64,000 nt of DNA from Sphingopyxis sp. MSC1_008 (GTDB lineage: Bacteria > Pseudomonadota > Alphaproteobacteria > Sphingomonadales > Sphingomonadaceae). The DNA is taken from the NCBI RefSeq assembly GCF_023197165.1, contig NZ_JALPRD010000015.1:34179-98178 (forward strand). Direction: 5' to 3'. Below are positions 52,370 to 59,878 of the stretch, in pieces; the stretch's first letter is position 1; each line of letters starts with the position of its first letter. Position numbers and translations under genes: made by a program. The notes below the pieces were generated by a model that saw only the letters and a list, made by a program, of their open reading frames with translations, made no database searches and was not told the DNA's origin.

Positions 52370-52789
52370 TCAGACGAGGTTGATCTCGACGTCGATGTTG
52401 CCGCGGGTTGCTTTCGAGTACGGGCATGTCTGGTGCGCCATGTCGATGATCGCGCGCGCCATTTCCTTATCGACGCCGGGCAGGCTGACGTTGAGGCGCG
52501 CCTGAAGCAGATAGGCATCGCCCGTCATTCCAAGGTCGACCTCGGCATCGATCGCGAGATCGGCGGGGAGTTTGACGTCGAGCTTCTTGGCGGCGAGGCC
52601 CATCGCCCCTTCGAAACAGGCCGACCAGCCGGCGGCGAACAGTTGTTCGGGGTTGGTTCCGCTGCCGGGCCCACCGGGGCTGGACAGCTTGACGTCGAGC
52701 CGCCCGTCGGAGCTCGCCGACTTGCCTTCCCGGCCTCCGGTGGTGTGGGTCCTGGCGGTGTAGAGGATTTTATCGGGCTTGTTCATCAT
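52370..52789 (-). CDS. ohr: Organic hydroperoxide resistance protein, Ohr/OsmC family
   Basis: 139 aa. A thiol peroxidase that reduces organic hydroperoxides. The two reactive cysteines are in GWSACFEGA (about 61) and HQTCPYSKATRGN (about 126), the Ohr pattern. AGGAAC precedes the start; the second codon is also ATG. Position among epoxide hydrolases suggests protection from oxidised organic substrates. Confidence 0.9.
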   Translation of the reverse strand: MMNKPDKILYTARTHTTGGREGKSASSDGRLDVKLSSPGGPGSGTNPEQLFAAGWSACFEGAMGLAAKKLDVKLPADLAIDAEVDLGMTGDAYLLQARLNVSLPGVDKEMARAIIDMAHQTCPYSKATRGNIDVEINLV

Positions 52790-52819
52790 CTTGTTCCTTT
52801 GAGGGGTTGGGGTGTTCGT

Positions 52820-54166
52820 TCAGTTCTTATTGCGCAGCGGGCGGAAAGCGGCGCGGATCTCGGTCGCGAACAGCTCGGGCTGTTCCCAGGCGGCGAAATG
52901 TCCGCCCTTGTCGACCTCGTTCCAGTAGATCAGCTTCTTGAAGCTTTTCTCGCCCCAGCTGCGCGGGGCGCGGTAGATTTCGCCGGGGAACACGGTCACG
53001 GCGACCGGCACCTTGCTGATCTCGATCGCGTTGAAGGGGCCGCCCTCGCCTTGGGCCGCATCCCAATAGCTGCGCGACGACGAGGTTCCCGTATTGGTCA
53101 GCCAATAGAGGGTGATGTTGTCGAGGATCTCGTCGCGAGTCAGCACGCTATCGGGATTGCCGCCACTGTGCGTCCAGGTGGCGATCTTCTCGTACAGGAA
53201 GGCGGCAAGCCCGACCGGCGAGTCCGACAGGCCGTAGCCCAGCGTTTGCGGCCGCGTGTTCATCATCTCGGCGTAACCGAAGCCCTTGCCGTAGAAGGTC
53301 TCGAGACCAGCGTAGGCGACCTTCTCCTGTGCCGAATAGCTTGCCGGAACCGGCTGCTTGGCGCGGACGAGCTTGAGCACCTCAGGCGGCACCGTGCCGG
53401 GCATGTTGGTGTGGATGCCCAGCAAACCCTCGGGGGCCTGCACCGCCATCACCTGCGAAATGATCGCGCCCCAGTCGCCGCCCTGCGACACGTAATTTTT
53501 GTAGCCGAGCCGCTTCATCAGCACGTCCCAGGCGCGGGCCACGCGGGCGGGATCCCATGCCTCGGTCGGTTTGCCCGAAAAGCCATAGCCCGGATAGGTC
53601 GGCAGGATAAGGTCGAAGGCGTCCTCGGCCTTGCCGCCATGCGCGGTCGGATCGGTGAGCGGGCCGACGCTTTTCAGCATCTCGAAAGGCGAGCCCGGCC
53701 AACCGTGGGTCATCAGCAGCGGCATCGCGCCCTTGTGCTTCGAGCGGATGTGCATGAACTGGATGTCGACGCCGTCGATCGTCGTGATGAACTGCGGCAC
53801 GGCGTTGAGGCGGGCCTCGCCTTTGCGCCAGTCATAGTCGCTGCCCCAGTAGCGGACGAGCGGTTCGAGCCGGTCGAGCTGCACGCCCTGCGACGCGTCG
53901 GCAACCTTCTCGCGGTCGGGCCAGCGTGTCTCGGTGACCCGGCGCCGAAGGTCGGTCAGCGCTTCTTCGGAAATGCTCACATGGAACGGGCGGATGGACT
54001 CGTCCTGCGGCGCGACTGCCGCCGCCGTCGAGGCGGTGATTGCGGTTGCCGGAGCCGCGACGTTGGCAAAGCTGGGGCTAGCCGAAAGCGACATGCCGAG
54101 CGCTGCGGCCGAAAGGGCTGTGGCGGAAAGCAGGCGGCGAAGGGAGTTTGATTTTGCGAGTGACAT
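52820..54166 (-). CDS. Exported epoxide hydrolase family protein with EHN domain (copy 2)
   Basis: 448 aa. The N-terminal ~35 residues form a signal peptide (LLSATALSAAALGMSLSASPSFA). The EHN domain follows with IRPFHVSISEEALTDLRRRV, then HGWPGSPFE, nucleophile Asp in GGDWGAIIS and catalytic His in KGGHFAAWEQP. It matches copy 1 at 49403 throughout the enzyme part, but here export to the periplasm is predicted. AGGAGA precedes the start. The SDR at 54201 lies just upstream on the same strand. Confidence 0.91.
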   Translation of the reverse strand: MSLAKSNSLRRLLSATALSAAALGMSLSASPSFANVAAPATAITASTAAAVAPQDESIRPFHVSISEEALTDLRRRVTETRWPDREKVADASQGVQLDRLEPLVRYWGSDYDWRKGEARLNAVPQFITTIDGVDIQFMHIRSKHKGAMPLLMTHGWPGSPFEMLKSVGPLTDPTAHGGKAEDAFDLILPTYPGYGFSGKPTEAWDPARVARAWDVLMKRLGYKNYVSQGGDWGAIISQVMAVQAPEGLLGIHTNMPGTVPPEVLKLVRAKQPVPASYSAQEKVAYAGLETFYGKGFGYAEMMNTRPQTLGYGLSDSPVGLAAFLYEKIATWTHSGGNPDSVLTRDEILDNITLYWLTNTGTSSSRSYWDAAQGEGGPFNAIEISKVPVAVTVFPGEIYRAPRSWGEKSFKKLIYWNEVDKGGHFAAWEQPELFATEIRAAFRPLRNKN

Positions 54167-54200
54167 TGGAATTCTCCTGTTTTTCTGTTCGGCGGGATGT

Positions 54201-55010
54201 TCAGGCAGCGGCAGCCACGGACCGATATCGGTCGGCCGGGTTGGTCAGCGACAGGTTGGGCAGCATGGCGACCCGCGCCGCCTCGAACGCATCCCAGGCG
54301 CCGGCGTCGGGAAGTGCAGGAATGGTGACCGTCTCGCCAAGGGCGAGGCCGGCCAGCGCCGCATCGACCATCGCGTCGGCCGACATCACGATCTCGGCGG
54401 GAACGCCGGAAAGCGGTACGCCTGACAGGTCCCAGAATTCGGTTGCCGTCGCGCCGGGGAGGACGACCTGGACGCGCACGCCCTTGTCGGCGAGTTCGGC
54501 GTGGAGCGATGCCGTCAGGGCGACGACAAATGCCTTGGTCGCGCCATAGACACCGTTGAGCAAGAACTCGGGTGCGATCGCGACGGTCGAGGCGATGTTG
54601 ATGATCGTGCCGTTGCCCACCGCGGCAAAGCGCTGGGCGACGGCATAGGTCAGCCGCGCGAGCGCGGTCGCGTTGATGTCGATCATCGTCTCCATCTGGT
54701 CGACGTCGGCCTGCCAGGTCGGCACCGGCGCACCGATGCCGGCATTGTTGACCAGCATGGTGATGCGGCGATCGTTGATGAGGCGCGCTTCGATCAGGCG
54801 CAGCTCACCGGGGTTAGAGAGGTCGGCCGGCACGGTATCGACATTGCGGCCGGTCGCCGTACGGATAGCGTCGGCGACCTGATCGAGCTTGGCGGCGCTG
54901 CGCGCAACCAGGATCAGGTCATAGCCTTGGCGCGCCAGGCGGTCGGCGTAGATCGCACCGATACCAGCGGAGGCGCCGGTGATGAGGGCAGTGCCCTTTA
55001 CTTCGTTCAT
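54201..55010 (-). CDS. Short-chain dehydrogenase/reductase (DltE-like)
   Basis: 269 aa. TGASAGIGAIYADRLA binds cofactor, LVARSAAKL with Arg suggests NADP(H), and NNAGIGAP, IASTVAIAPE and YGATKAFV give the structural and catalytic residues. The C-terminal portion resembles the DltE/YqjQ class of SDRs. GGAAGAG precedes the start. It is the first structural gene after the LysR regulator at 55143 on the same strand. Confidence 0.89.
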   Translation of the reverse strand: MNEVKGTALITGASAGIGAIYADRLARQGYDLILVARSAAKLDQVADAIRTATGRNVDTVPADLSNPGELRLIEARLINDRRITMLVNNAGIGAPVPTWQADVDQMETMIDINATALARLTYAVAQRFAAVGNGTIINIASTVAIAPEFLLNGVYGATKAFVVALTASLHAELADKGVRVQVVLPGATATEFWDLSGVPLSGVPAEIVMSADAMVDAALAGLALGETVTIPALPDAGAWDAFEAARVAMLPNLSLTNPADRYRSVAAAA

Positions 55011-55142
55011 CGCTCTTCCTTTCAGAGAAGGTTGGGATGCCGACCGACCGGGGTGATCGGGGCGACCAGAGCGATTTAAGCGATTGGGAGATTGCCGGTA
55101 GAAAGCGAAACCGAGAGCAAGCCTCTCATTTTCGGTATGGCG

Positions 55143-56045
55143 TTAGCCGCAATCCAATCCGGTGCACGCTGCGCGTAGGCGCGGGGCCGCAAAGTCGATG
55201 AAAGCGCGCACCTTGAGCGGCAGCAACCCCTGACGTGGATAGACGATGTGGATCGGACGGGGCTCGCCGTCGGCATCGGGAAGGAGGCGAACGAGCGCGC
55301 CAGACTGGATATGCTCCGCTACCTGATAATCGAAAAGGCGCGCGACCCCCACGCCGCCGAGCACCGCTGATAGATTGCCGGCGGCGCTGTTGACCGTCAC
55401 CCGTGCGCGCGGCATGCACATCACATCCTCTCCATCGACGCGGTAACCCCAGAACATCGGCAGTGGCCCGAACAGGACTCCGTCATGCTGGGGAAGGTCA
55501 CCCGGGCCGGTCGGCCAGCCGTGCCGTTCGAGATAGGCGGGGCTGGCGCAGGTGATCAGCCGAAACTCCCCTGCCTTCACCGCAAACAGCGCGCTGTCCG
55601 GCAGATGCCCAAGGCGGATCGCGACGTCGACATGCTCGTCGATCATATGGACCAGCCTGTCGGAAGTAATCAGCTTGAGCGTGACCTCCGGATGCTCGTC
55701 AATGAATGCGAGCGCAATCGGCATCACATGGCGAACGCCGAATTCGATCGGCATTGTGATCGACAGCTCGCCGCGCGGGGTTTGATATTCCCCCGACGCC
55801 CGGCGTTCGGTTTCCTCAAGGTCAGCAATGATGCGCCGCGCCGATTCGACATAATCGCGACCCGCGTCGGTCAGCTGAATATTGCGGCTAGTCCTCACGA
55901 GCAGGTTGGTTCCAAGAAAGCGCTCGAGCTCGGCGACTTTTCGACTGACGCTGGGTAGCGGCGATCCCAACGCGCGGCTTCCCGCTGACAGACTGCCGGC
56001 ATCGACAACCGCCAGGATGACCCGCATGGCGTCCAGCCGATCCAT
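55143..56045 (-). CDS. LysR family transcriptional regulator
   Basis: 300 aa. The N-terminal HTH is MDRLDAMRVILAVVDAGSLSAGSRALGSPLPSVSRKVAELE. The effector domain holds ELSITMPIEFGVRHVMPIAL and VAIRLGHLPDSALFAVKAG, close in style to the LysR at 47296. It lies directly upstream of the SDR, epoxide hydrolase and Ohr genes on the same strand and probably regulates them. Confidence 0.92.
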   Translation of the reverse strand: MDRLDAMRVILAVVDAGSLSAGSRALGSPLPSVSRKVAELERFLGTNLLVRTSRNIQLTDAGRDYVESARRIIADLEETERRASGEYQTPRGELSITMPIEFGVRHVMPIALAFIDEHPEVTLKLITSDRLVHMIDEHVDVAIRLGHLPDSALFAVKAGEFRLITCASPAYLERHGWPTGPGDLPQHDGVLFGPLPMFWGYRVDGEDVMCMPRARVTVNSAAGNLSAVLGGVGVARLFDYQVAEHIQSGALVRLLPDADGEPRPIHIVYPRQGLLPLKVRAFIDFAAPRLRAACTGLDCG

Positions 56046-56232
56046 CTACATTCCTCCCACGCCGAGCGAAAACGAGTAGCCGACTTTGGCCGATCAACAT
56101 AGCGGCGCTCGGCTTTGTCGGTCACGCCACGTCCCCTTCGCCAAATTCCACTTGGAAGCCCACAGTAGCAACCGGCCGTCGGTCTCACTCGAGCGTTTTT
56201 ACTTTGGCCATCTTGGCCGCAGGAGAACGATC

Positions 56233-56862
56233 ATGGGAAGATCACAATTCGATTATTCGTCGCCTCGTCCAGCGTGGAATGCCGGCCGGAAGGTCGGGAC
56301 CAAGCGTCCGCTGAAACCTCGACAGATATGGGCTATTCGTTTTCATCTGGATCGTGAGCATCGGCTTCGAGACCGGGCACTGTTTGATCTTGCGATCGAC
56401 AGCAAACTGCGGGGCTGTGATCTGGTGAAGATCAAGATCGGGGATTTGGTGACGGGTGGAGAGTTGCGAACGCGGGCAATGGTAATTCAGCAGAAGACCG
56501 GCCGACCAGTTCAATTCGAAATCATGTCGGACGCTCGCGGGAGCCTCCTGGCTTGGCTCGATCGTCGTGGCGGATCGACTGGGGACTATGCGTTTCCCAG
56601 CCGCATCGACCACTCTGCCCATATGAGCACGCGGCAATATGCGCGGCTTGTTGACGAGTGGGTCACCGCAGTTGGCCTTCGAAGCGAAGACTATGGAACA
56701 CATTCGCTCCGAAGAACGAAGGCGTCTATTATCTACAAGGCGACCGGCAATTTGCGCGCCGTACAAATACTTTTGGGACACACCAAAATCGAAAACACGG
56801 TGCGGTACCTCGGCGTTGATGTGGAAGACGCGCTGACTTTGGCGGAAGGCGTTGAAGTCTAA
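56233..56862 (+). CDS. Core-only tyrosine recombinase / integrase
   Basis: 209 aa. All catalytic residues are visible: Arg60 in SKLRGCDL, Lys88 in QQKTGRP, His157 and Arg160 in HSLRRTK, His183 in LLGHTK and Tyr192 in VRYLG. The arm-binding domain found in most phage and ICE integrases is absent; the first ~30 residues are short and basic. AGGAGAACGATC precedes the start, so the frame open from 56086 is not used. Such short recombinases are frequent in sphingomonads, and their target sites are not established. It lies at the edge between the accessory genes and more core-like genes. Confidence 0.88.
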   Translation: MGRSQFDYSSPRPAWNAGRKVGTKRPLKPRQIWAIRFHLDREHRLRDRALFDLAIDSKLRGCDLVKIKIGDLVTGGELRTRAMVIQQKTGRPVQFEIMSDARGSLLAWLDRRGGSTGDYAFPSRIDHSAHMSTRQYARLVDEWVTAVGLRSEDYGTHSLRRTKASIIYKATGNLRAVQILLGHTKIENTVRYLGVDVEDALTLAEGVEV

Positions 56863-57280
56863 CAATTACATCTCGATATCCTTGGAAGCGAGCGTTCTGG
56901 ATCATATTGGAACGGCCGCTCTCCTTGTTTGGTCGCCAGAAGCCGCCAGTCAGCAAGCGGCCACTTTGGTCTTCGAATCGACAATCTTTGGGCGCCAAAA
57001 AAAGACGCCCGCGCGGCCGAAACCGTGCGGGCGTCAGATGAAGATCTCGGTTTCCTGAAAGGACGAGGTCTCCTGGGTCGCGCGGCGCAGATAATGTCGC
57101 GGGCCGGGTAATAATTGTACCGCAGCGCCAAAAAGGCTGCCTTGGCGCGCATTGGACGTCGACCACAGGTTGCTTCAAATAGGACCCGTTCGGTACGCAA
57201 TCGGCCGCTCATGGCGGTTTGTTCAGCCGGGGTTCGGTTGCGCGCCGCTACGCCCGGTTCATGATTGCAGGAGACGGGTC
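56863..57280. other. 418-bp intergenic region with an orphan terminator
   Basis: No protein gene is supported. It contains a strong hairpin with a minus-strand T-run at 56997-57035 and the leader of the glycine-zipper gene. No att-type repeat or tRNA was recognised. Confidence 0.45.
56997..57035 (-). terminator. Minus-strand intrinsic terminator without an assigned gene
   Basis: 13-bp stem with one G-U type pair (57004-57016 with 57023-57035) and a 6-nt loop. On the minus strand it is followed by a run of seven Ts (56997-57003). No minus-strand protein gene ends here, so it may end a small RNA encoded in about 57036-57250. Confidence 0.65.
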
Positions 57281-57655
57281 ATGAAAAAATATATCGCCGG
57301 TGCGGTCCTCGCTGCGCTTGCCGTTCCCGCCGGCCCGGCGCTCGCGGATCCGCCGCCCTGGGCGCCGGCGCACGGCAAGCGCGCCAAGGATCGTGGTCTT
57401 TATGACGGATATGGGCGCTATTACGAGCCTCGCCGCATTTCGCACAATGATCGCATTTGGCGCAGCAAGGACGGTCGCTACCACTGCCGCCGCGAAAATG
57501 GCACGACCGGATTGATCATTGGCGCGGCCGTCGGTGCGCTCGTCGGGCGCGAACTCGATGGCGGGCGTGACCGCACGGTCGGCACGATCATCGGCGCGGC
57601 CGGCGGTGGCTTGCTCGGGCGGGCTATCGATCGCGGCGAACTGAAATGCCGCTGA
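57281..57655 (+). CDS. Glycine-zipper 2TM domain, exported
   Basis: 124 aa. The signal peptide is KKYIAGAVLAALAVPAGPALA. A charged middle (RRISHNDRIWRSKDGRYHC) is followed by two Gly-rich helices, GLIIGAAVGALVGREL and GTIIGAAGGGLLGRAI, the RcnB/SlyB-like glycine-zipper pattern of envelope proteins. AGGAGACGGGTC precedes the start. Role unknown, probably envelope structure. Confidence 0.88.
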   Translation: MKKYIAGAVLAALAVPAGPALADPPPWAPAHGKRAKDRGLYDGYGRYYEPRRISHNDRIWRSKDGRYHCRRENGTTGLIIGAAVGALVGRELDGGRDRTVGTIIGAAGGGLLGRAIDRGELKCR

Positions 57656-57662
57656 TGTGAAA

Positions 57663-57699
57663 GGACGGCGCGAGAGGGACCAGTCTGCTCGCGCCGTCC
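57663..57699 (+). terminator. Hairpin between convergent genes
   Basis: Perfect 12-bp arms at 57663-57674 and 57688-57699 with a 13-nt loop, just after the glycine-zipper gene and before the convergent SciP-like gene. No U-run on either strand. Confidence 0.5.
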
Positions 57700-57744
57700 C
57701 CTTGGGCACCGCACGCAGTGGGGGTGCGGGCGGTGACGAAAAAT

Positions 57745-58026
57745 CTATCCGACAATCTGACCCCGGGGGCGCCCCAACTTTGTCGCGCGCAGCCCGGGTA
57801 TGCCCGCCCGGTCGATGGTGCGGCGCCACGATTCCAGTTCTTCGCCGCTGAGGCGGTATCTTGCGCAGGCTTCGGCAAGCCCGATCAGCCCGCCATCGAT
57901 CGCGGCAAGCAACTCCGCCTTGCGCCGCGCGACCCAATAGCCTGCCGTCGATGAAGGCAGGTCGTCGATTGTCAGCGGCCCGACCGGCCCGGTGACCGAT
58001 GTCGACCTCGTCGTAAATTCGAGCAC
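57745..58026 (-). CDS. DUF1153 / SciP-like helix-turn-helix protein
   Basis: 93 aa from a GTG start preceded by GGAGAG, the length of Caulobacter SciP. The pattern VTGPVGPLTIDDLP, YWVARRKAELLAAIDGGLIGLAEACARY and LESWRRTIDRAGIPGLRAT matches DUF1153. SciP represses CtrA-dependent promoters in the alphaproteobacterial cell cycle. This copy may be the orthologue or a paralogue. A longer start at 58101 would add an unsupported N-terminus. Confidence 0.82.
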   Translation of the reverse strand: MLEFTTRSTSVTGPVGPLTIDDLPSSTAGYWVARRKAELLAAIDGGLIGLAEACARYRLSGEELESWRRTIDRAGIPGLRATKLGRPRGQIVG

Positions 58027-58267
58027 TGCGAACTCTCCATTCGCTCGGCTGCTGCCGTATGAGTGCCCCCCGCGGCAAAAATGCGGTTTCGAGGTTAACA
58101 AAAGGTTGCGGAGGGGCCGGGGATGCGCCCAACCGTTCGTCGCTCATGGGACGCGACGGGCTAATTTACGTGTGGGAGGGCGAGCCGCCTGCAGTCCTCT
58201 CAACGATTGCCGCTATTGCCAGGCTGGGCGGAATGCTGCAGCATTTTTCCATTAAGGGGGGAAACTT

Positions 58268-58723
58268 ATGCGAATTGCGAATATTTTTATGGCGATGGCG
58301 CTGGTGGCATCGCCGGCTCAGGCTCAGACGGTGCCGGACCTGCCAGCCAATCCACTCAAGGCGATCGACGGCGAATGGTATGGCGTCGACCACAAGATCA
58401 AGTTGTCCGTGGCAAATGGCGTGGTGACGATCGTGGAGAACGACACCGCTGATCCCTACCTCAAGAAGATCGCGGCACCTGCTGGAACCGTTATCGCTCG
58501 CATTACGGGCGTGGAATCGACCGGACCCAAGTCGGCGCGGTTCGTCGGCCAATGCCTCGAATTGATCGACATCTCGCGGTCAGACACGATGGCGTGTCCT
58601 GGTCACGCTTTCATGCAGTCGGCAGCCTACGACGGCAAGCCCGGATTGAAGATCAATTTCTGGACCGCCGCTTTTCTTCGCAAGGGCAATATTCCCGAGT
58701 ATCAATGGCAATATCGGAAGTGA
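58268..58723 (+). CDS. Predicted secreted protein of unknown function
   Basis: 151 aa. The signal peptide is ANIFMAMALVASPAQAQ. The mature part has NPLKAIDGEWYGVDHKIKLSVANGVVTI, which suggests a small lipocalin- or DUF2147-like beta fold, and two Cys residues (VGQCLE and MACPGH) that could form a disulfide. AGGGGGGAAAC precedes the start. Confidence 0.72.
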   Translation: MRIANIFMAMALVASPAQAQTVPDLPANPLKAIDGEWYGVDHKIKLSVANGVVTIVENDTADPYLKKIAAPAGTVIARITGVESTGPKSARFVGQCLELIDISRSDTMACPGHAFMQSAAYDGKPGLKINFWTAAFLRKGNIPEYQWQYRK

Positions 58724-58904
58724 CTGACCAACGAGCGGAGCAATAATTTCCGGCAACAAAATCAGGGGCCGCTTGGGCCAGATCCGATGAGATAGCAGCC
58801 CGTCCGCTATCAGCCACTAGCCGCGCTGTCGCGGTTCGAATGCCGCGCGGAGGTTCCAAATCCCGCCTGATGGGCCATGATCGGGGCAGGCCCACCGATA
58901 ACCT

Positions 58905-59408
58905 TCATTTGTCGCGACCGGTATTTTCCGGAGCGCGTCGTTCCTTGGTGAATCCGTGCATGCCGAACCACCACTGCAATGCGATTATCGCGCCCTTGGC
59001 GGGTTGAAGGAACCCGATCATCAAAACGAGCATGGTGGTCACGATTATCGCGGCCAATGCGATGAGCGACAGCTTCGTGTCCTGAACGAGCGCAATGATA
59101 ATCGGCGCCATAATATGCCCCGTCAGGAGGATCGCGATATAGGCCGGGAAATCGTCGGCTTGCTGATGCGTCCAGTCTTGCTCGCACGCGGAGCAAATAA
59201 GGACGGGTTTGAGAAAGCGATGAAATAGCTTCGCTTCGTTGCAGCGGGGACAGCGACCGCGCGCACCGCGGAGCATCGCTTTCCAAGCGGAGGCAGGAAG
59301 CTCCGCGCGTTCCGTCGTAGGATTCTCGCGATTGCCAGAAACCGGTAATTTTCGGGCGTTGTCCGCACGATAAGAGCGATCCAGAGGCGTTTGCATGAAA
59401 TCGGGCAT
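58905..59408 (-). CDS. DUF983 membrane protein
   Basis: 167 aa. After a polar N-terminus (~1-45) comes the DUF983 zinc-knuckle pattern RGRCPRCNEAKLF and LICSACEQDW (two CxxC pairs). Two membrane helices follow (FPAYIAILLTGHIMAPIIIAL and LIALAAIIVTTMLVLMIGFL). AGGAGG lies 6 nt before the ATG at 59408. DUF983 genes are common in Alphaproteobacteria and often lie near respiratory genes; function not settled. Confidence 0.87.
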   Translation of the reverse strand: MPDFMQTPLDRSYRADNARKLPVSGNRENPTTERAELPASAWKAMLRGARGRCPRCNEAKLFHRFLKPVLICSACEQDWTHQQADDFPAYIAILLTGHIMAPIIIALVQDTKLSLIALAAIIVTTMLVLMIGFLQPAKGAIIALQWWFGMHGFTKERRAPENTGRDK

Positions 59409-59483
59409 CAGCCGCCTCCTGCGCGAAGGCGGGCGCAGCGAGCGGCTCCCGCCAAAGCAAGCATATTCGATATAGCAGCGAGC

Positions 59484-59548
59484 ATGATGTATATATACAA
59501 CATCTATCTATAATGTTAAGACTGATAAATGATGTATGAAACATCATT
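59484..59548 (+). promoter_or_regulatory. Paired ATGATGTAT dyads before the XRE gene
   Basis: An 8-bp perfect inverted repeat (59528-59535 and 59541-59548) with a 5-nt spacer ends 9 nt before the XRE start. A related dyad, ATGATGT (59484-59490) with ACATC (59500-59504), lies 40 bp upstream. Both sit in unusually AT-rich DNA. They are candidate operators for autoregulation by the XRE protein. Confidence 0.6.
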
Positions 59549-59557
59549 GGAGTCGAT

Positions 59558-59878
59558 ATGATCACATCGCAGCAGATGCGCGCGGCGCGCGCGCTCCTCG
59601 GGATCGATCAGCGCGAACTGGCCGAGCTCGCCGGTCTCTCGCTGCCGACGATCCAGCGCATGGAAGCGTCGAACGGGCAGGTCCGCGGTGTCGTCGATAC
59701 GCTGGTGAAGGTGATTACTGCGCTCGAATGTGCGGGGATCGAACTGCTCGGCGAATATTCGTCGAGCGTCGGAACGGGGCGGGGCGTGCGGCTTCGCGAG
59801 CCCGCCGACGCCGATCCCAAGGCGCCCGGCCGCGCGCTTCTGTCCGCCAAATTTCCGAGCCGGCCCGCAATCCGGTGA
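59558..59878 (+). CDS. XRE family transcriptional regulator
   Basis: 106 aa. One HTH: RAARALLGIDQRELAELAGLSLPTIQRME at about 8-36, followed by a short helix and a basic tail. This compact type often pairs with a SulP transporter in Alphaproteobacteria. Its stop overlaps the GTG of the SulP gene (GTGA), so the two are translationally coupled, and the dyads upstream suggest autoregulation of the operon. Confidence 0.88.
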   Translation: MITSQQMRAARALLGIDQRELAELAGLSLPTIQRMEASNGQVRGVVDTLVKVITALECAGIELLGEYSSSVGTGRGVRLREPADADPKAPGRALLSAKFPSRPAIR

